From: an uncultured Muribaculaceae bacterium
Lineage (GTDB): Bacteria; Bacteroidota; Bacteroidia; Bacteroidales; Muribaculaceae
Assembly (NCBI GenBank): GCA_944321685.1
Contig: CALUMH010000023.1
Location: 1-42,439 of the forward strand
Length of the DNA: 42,439 nucleotides
Direction of reading: 5' to 3'
The notes under the pieces: generated by a model
The model's database searches: none
The model's input: only the letters and a program-made list of their open reading frames with translations
What the model was told of the DNA's origin: nothing
Translations under genes and position numbers: made by a program
In this document: positions 39,326 through 42,439 of the stretch, in pieces
Position numbering within the stretch: position 1 is the first letter of the stretch
Layout: every line of letters begins with the position of its first letter

Positions 39326-39547
39326 GGCGGCGTAGCCGTCAAATTATGCTTAACCGCAGCGTGAGGCGCAGCCGAACCTGCGGACTGACACACAACCTCC
39401 AATAACGGCCTCGGAGAGGTCGAATGTTCTGCTGCCGATATTCGACCTCCACGAGGCCGGCACCGGGCTCGGCCGGATCCCCCCTCGGGTTATGCTCCCT
39501 GCGGTCGCTTCCCCCGAGGTTAAGCATGGTTTGACGGCTACGCCGCC
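39326..39547. repeat. Multi-hairpin palindromic element, copy B (222 bases)
   Basis: Same ends and internal hairpins as copy A; the only clear differences are in the CGGCCGG-to-CCTCGGG stretch near 39474-39485, where copy B is three bases shorter. It lies upstream of the lipoprotein at 38802-39233 just as copy A lies upstream of the frameshifted one. The rest of 39234-39745 contains the leader motif and the terminator at 39609-39654. Confidence 0.88.
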
Positions 39548-39608
39548 GCCATATTGCCGTGCTATGTGGAATGGCTCGGCTTAATGGAACAAGACACGTA
39601 CTCGTGTT

Positions 39609-39654
39609 TAAAAAAACGGCATACAGTGAAATGTTGTTTATCGTCTGTATGCCG
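39609..39654 (-). terminator. Intrinsic terminator of the lipoprotein gene at 39746
   Basis: Minus-strand CGGCATACAG (39645-39654) pairs with its complement (39617-39626), a 10-base stem, and is followed by T8. It lies ~90 bases past the stop. Confidence 0.8.
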
Positions 39655-39745
39655 CAGGAATAGATATGTGGTATAATTTTTTAGAACCTGTTGAAATTGC
39701 GATCTACTAAAGAGATTAAACAGACTATTAACAAAACTCTATTTT

Positions 39746-40126
39746 TCAGATACGAGTAAATTGGTAATATTGTGTACCAAATTCTAAGCGCAATATATTG
39801 GCTGTGAGGGTTACTGTATAATAACCATTTAACTGAGAATCACCAATAATTGTTATAGTACGATCACTTTCAATGTAGTCATATTCGATTGATTCTGTCT
39901 CGGTGTTGCCATTAGTATATTCATAGTGTACGCTGCCTGTTCTGTCTGCTCTGAATTGTACAGTAATAACTGTTCCTGCACTATTAATTTGTTGCCAATT
40001 ACCGACAATCGAAGTTGTGGGATTTTGTGGCCCATCGTTGTTGTCGTCATCGTCACTACAACTTGCAAAACCAAGGCTCATTGCAACTAAAACGAACATC
40101 ATTGTCAAAAACTTGAAATTCTTCAT
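39746..40126 (-). CDS. Small lipocalin-like lipoprotein, AT-rich
   Basis: A 126-residue lipoprotein. The start at 40126 (MKNFKFLTMMFVL) is preferred over an in-frame ATG at 40162 because it begins the signal peptide and leaves the shared leader motif upstream. Lipobox GFASC (Cys22) is followed by SDDDDNND. The mature part reads SIVGNWQQINSAG, then short strands ending NILRLEFGTQYYQFTRI, related to the two neighbouring lipoproteins. The gene is markedly more AT-rich than its surroundings. It is its own unit with terminator. Confidence 0.72.
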   Translation of the reverse strand: MKNFKFLTMMFVLVAMSLGFASCSDDDDNNDGPQNPTTSIVGNWQQINSAGTVITVQFRADRTGSVHYEYTNGNTETESIEYDYIESDRTITIIGDSQLNGYYTVTLTANILRLEFGTQYYQFTRI

Positions 40127-40145
40127 AAACTCATACCCTATTATA

Positions 40146-40160
40146 CGTGTCGGGCGCAAC
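40146..40160 (-). promoter_or_regulatory. Shared leader motif, copy 3
   Basis: Minus-strand GTTGCGCCCGACACG, 20 bases before the ATG at 40126. The sequence around the motif differs from copies 1 and 2, so its conservation is not just part of their recent duplication. Confidence 0.65.
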
Positions 40161-40175
40161 ATCTAAGATTAATAA

Positions 40176-40269
40176 AAAAGAAAAAATGGGTTGCCTCGCA
40201 CTTGACTATGGTATATAGATTTAATGCTCCTTTTGTGTAAAGATTATAGAGACCAAGAGGAGACAACCC
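40176..40269 (-). terminator. Terminator of the beta-barrel/propeller operon
   Basis: On minus, GGGTTG-TCT-CCTC (40257-40269) pairs with GAGG-CAACCC (40188-40197) with a three-base bulge and a loop of ~59 bases, then runs into ATTTTTTCTTTTTTATT. Confidence 0.6.
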
Positions 40270-40313
40270 CGAGGGATTTGATGTAGTAAGTAGTATTATT
40301 GTTTAACGAATGC

Positions 40314-41066
40314 TTAGAAGTTCACGCCAAGAGTTATGGAAGTGGTTGAGATTTTGGCTTTCTTGGCTATTTCGTTGAAGTCCTTGCCATATTCCACACC
40401 TATGTGCAGTGCCTTGTAGTCGAGGCCTACGCCGATGTGCCAACCGGCTTGGAAACGCCCCCATGCATCATCAAAACCTGCGGTTTGCGCTTCGTCCTTT
40501 TCAAAAAGGTCGTATTCTTCAGATTCATTTTCATCTTCTATATATACTTCTAACTTTCGATCGGCACTAATGTTGATGCGGAAATCAAGTCCGAAGTAAG
40601 GGCTGATTGAGAAATCGTCGTTAATGTTGAAACGGTACAGCAAATTCACAGGTATGTTCAGTGACATCATAGTGTATTTGTCGGTGTATCCGCCATCAAA
40701 CGTGTAGCCTTCATAGGATACAGTTCCGTCTTCTTCGTCTTTGTAGGTACGATACTGGAACGCCATACCTATTTCCATATACAACGGAATTTTGCGGGTA
40801 AGGCTGAATCCGCGTAAATATCCGGCGGTGAATCCTTTAAAATCTACGTCATCGGCATCATCGTAGTCGAATGTCATCTTTGAGGGGTTATATGACACGT
40901 AGAAGCGATTCCAGCCCGAAGTCTTTACGGCGGTGAAGTCGAATGAGCTGCCTCCGCCCATTGAGGTTGAATTGTTGTTGCCAGAATTGGAATTAACAAA
41001 CTGGGCCGAGGCGGTTGTTGCCAGCCCCATGAATGCCAATAGTAGGCACAATTTGAATGCTTTCAT
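40314..41066 (-). CDS. Outer-membrane beta-barrel protein
   Basis: A 250-residue exported protein with signal peptide ending TASA-Q (residue ~21). A short Asn/Ser/Gly linker follows, then alternating hydrophobic strands with aromatic girdle residues (WNRFYVSYNPSKMTFD; FTAGYLRGFSL; LYMEIGMAFQYRTY; NIPVNLLYRFNINDDFSISPYFGLDFRIN; GWHIGVGLDYKALHIGVEYG) and a C-terminal strand ending in Phe (TSITLGVNF), as needed for BAM-dependent insertion. This is the 8-stranded OmpW/PorT-like 'outer membrane beta-barrel' type. Specific role unknown. It lies 45 bases after the propeller gene and is probably cotranscribed with it. Confidence 0.83.
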   Translation of the reverse strand: MKAFKLCLLLAFMGLATTASAQFVNSNSGNNNSTSMGGGSSFDFTAVKTSGWNRFYVSYNPSKMTFDYDDADDVDFKGFTAGYLRGFSLTRKIPLYMEIGMAFQYRTYKDEEDGTVSYEGYTFDGGYTDKYTMMSLNIPVNLLYRFNINDDFSISPYFGLDFRINISADRKLEVYIEDENESEEYDLFEKDEAQTAGFDDAWGRFQAGWHIGVGLDYKALHIGVEYGKDFNEIAKKAKISTTSITLGVNF

Positions 41067-41111
41067 AATTATTGATATTTAAGTTATAAATGAATGTATG
41101 ATTATTGATGA

Positions 41112-42092
41112 TTAATAATAGAAGTTCATGCGCCATATATTGGCGGTGCCGGTGGCGCTGCCGCGCTGCGAGATGAAGTAGATGTAGCGCCCGTCGCGGC
41201 TCCACACGGGGCTCAAGTCGTCGGCCGCGTGGTAGGTGATTTGTGCCATTCCCGTGCCGTCGAGCCGTGCCACGAAAATGTCGGTATTGAGGTAGCTCAT
41301 GTTGCCGGCCACGATGCGGCTGCTGCCGACGAAGAGCAACCACTGTCCGTCGGGCGAGATTACCGGGGAGGTGAAACTGCGCCCCGGGTCGGAGATTATG
41401 CATTCCTCGGAGCCTGTCGCATAGTTTATTTTCCATATTTCGCTGCGTCCGGCGGTGTTTAGCCGGGTACACACGAATGCCTGCTCGCCCTTCACGGGGT
41501 AAGGGTTAAGCCCGTTGGCGTAGGTTGAAAGGAAATTGTTTTTCACGTTGTAGGCCCATATACCCACGTTTCGCATTTCCTGGCGGGCGAAAAAGATTTG
41601 TTCCATGTCGTCGGAATATACCGGCGAGTAGTCGCGGTTACCGCTCGTTATTTGCCTGCACACGTAGCCGTTGTTGGCATCGGTCTGAAAAATCTGGTTA
41701 GTGGTTCCGCGAGTTTCGGAGAAGCATATATACTTCCCGTCGGGCGAATAAGAGAAGTCCAGCACGGCCGAGCGGTTGGTGCGTTGCATAGAGCTGCCTT
41801 GCCGGTTCAGGTCTTTTATGAAAATGTTGGTGGTGTTGTTTCGTGCCGACAGGTAGGCGATATGCTTCCCGTCAACCGAAATGTCGAGAATGCGGTTCGA
41901 CAGCCAGTCGATGCTTTCGCCCGAGCGGCGCACCACTGGCAGGCACACGCAATCGGCATCGGAAGTGATGCGGATGAACTGGTTGCCCGATTCCTCGGGT
42001 ACGGAAACCACGGAGTAGTCAACTTGCTGTGCGAATACACTTGATGCTATTGCAATGCAGGCACCGATTAATAGATATTTCCTTAAATTCAT
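41112..42092 (-). CDS. Periplasmic TolB/PD40-type beta-propeller protein
   Basis: A 326-residue protein with signal peptide ending VFA-Q (residue ~21). The mature part is a series of PD40/TolB-like blades with recurrent Ser-x-Asp-Gly-x-Tyr/Trp-hydrophobic turns: ISVDGKHIAYLSA, YSPDGKYICFSE, ISPDGQWLLFVG, WSRDGRYIYFISQ. Such propellers are protein-interaction platforms; no enzymatic domain is attached. Two Cys (VCLP and VCRQ regions) may form a disulfide. Its partner may be the beta-barrel protein encoded next. Function unknown. Confidence 0.82.
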   Translation of the reverse strand: MNLRKYLLIGACIAIASSVFAQQVDYSVVSVPEESGNQFIRITSDADCVCLPVVRRSGESIDWLSNRILDISVDGKHIAYLSARNNTTNIFIKDLNRQGSSMQRTNRSAVLDFSYSPDGKYICFSETRGTTNQIFQTDANNGYVCRQITSGNRDYSPVYSDDMEQIFFARQEMRNVGIWAYNVKNNFLSTYANGLNPYPVKGEQAFVCTRLNTAGRSEIWKINYATGSEECIISDPGRSFTSPVISPDGQWLLFVGSSRIVAGNMSYLNTDIFVARLDGTGMAQITYHAADDLSPVWSRDGRYIYFISQRGSATGTANIWRMNFYY

Positions 42093-42439
42093 TTATAAAG
42101 CTATTATTATACCGAAAACTCAAAATGAACATCATACTCTAATCCGTCTCTTAGCAAGAGAGGGATTGGTGGGGTAATGACTTAAATAACAGTGCGTTAT
42201 TGACCGAGATAAATAAAATTGCCCGAATTTTGTCCACAATGACGAATAAAAATTTTCACGTATGTTTTTATGTCTCAATAATTATTCATAATTTTGCGTC
42301 ATCAATCTCTCTCTTGCTAAGAGAGGGATTTTTTTGTGGTTGAGCATCAGTGCATTATAGGTAATTATTGGTGTCCGCTAAAAAACAATAAGGCAAAAAA
42401 TTCATGTCCGCAATGCCCATAAACAGGCGTTGCGGATAC
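42093..42439. other. AT-rich region with twin hairpins at the window end
   Basis: No gene is seen. Two near-identical 27-base hairpins, 42141-42167 (AATCCGTCTCTT/AAGAGAGGGATT) and 42304-42330 (AATCTCTCTCTT/AAGAGAGGGATT), flank a very AT-rich 136-base stretch. A plus-strand TAATTTTG (42289-42296) has the form of a -7 box just before the second hairpin. A further hairpin, GTCCGCAA-TGCC facing GGC-GTTGCGGA, sits at 42404-42437 and may belong to a feature cut by the window end. Confidence 0.5.
42304..42335 (+). terminator. Intrinsic terminator-like hairpin
   Basis: A 12-pair stem around GCT (42304-42330, one G-U pair) runs directly into T7 on the plus strand. No plus-strand gene precedes it within the window. 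Confidence 0.65.

Noticed and set aside
38487..39547. CRISPR array or IS element
   Set aside because: Copies are few, long and palindromic without regular spacers, and no cas or transposase gene is present.

Overview
This window is chromosomal DNA from a member of the Bacteroidota, most likely order Bacteroidales. Four things point there. Promoters have the Bacteroidota form (TTTG about 19-21 bases before TAnnTTTG). Translation leaders are A/T-rich with almost no Shine-Dalgarno sequence. Outer-membrane lipoproteins are abundant, with Ser-Cys lipoboxes and acidic residues after the Cys. There is also a type IX secretion (T9SS) signature: a subtilase with a T9SS C-terminal sorting domain and a PorE-like OmpA lipoprotein. 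I cannot name the genus from sequence alone; a Muribaculaceae- or Porphyromonadaceae-like gut organism would fit.

Layout. 131-1905 (+): a beta-helix lipoprotein overlapping folB. 1947-2185: a palindromic repeat element. 2408-4390 (-): a degenerate NagB domain fused to a PIG-L/LmbE deacetylase. 4833-7350 (+): argS and a Bax-inhibitor-1 membrane protein, closed by a strong bidirectional terminator. 7554-8723 (+): an isolated DUF4143-type ATPase with its own promoter. 9004-18823 (-): envelope genes, comprising a membrane protein with a split zinc ribbon, a tightly packed five-gene operon (three LPP20-like proteins, a lectin-like lipoprotein and a transglutaminase-like protein), an 836-base gap holding a candidate structured RNA and short palindromes, and a T9SS-exported subtilase. 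19071-22511 (+): the operon NfeD protease - kdsB - catalytically dead M16 peptidase.

22628-35818 (+) is the information-processing core: tRNA-Thr(UGU), tRNA-Tyr(GUA), tRNA-Gly(UCC), tRNA-Thr(GGU), tuf, tRNA-Trp(CCA), secE, nusG, rplK, rplA, rplJ, rplL, rpoB, rpoC. The first five genes have the same order and anticodons as the E. coli tufB operon. It ends in a clear intrinsic terminator after rpoC, followed by a PorE-like lipoprotein.

37923-42439 is an accessory stretch on the minus strand. It holds three small lipocalin-like lipoproteins (one frameshifted) that share a 15-base leader motif and are interspersed with two near-identical copies of a ~225-base multi-hairpin element, then a beta-barrel protein and a beta-propeller protein in one operon.

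The points most worth a second look are the tRNA-Gly(UCC) with a compensated swap of the G19-C56 tertiary pair to A19-U56, the structured RNA at 15686-15996, the LPP20 triplet operon, the palindromic element family with linked lipoprotein duplication, the shared leader motif, and two pseudo-enzymes (the NagB domain and the M16 protein).
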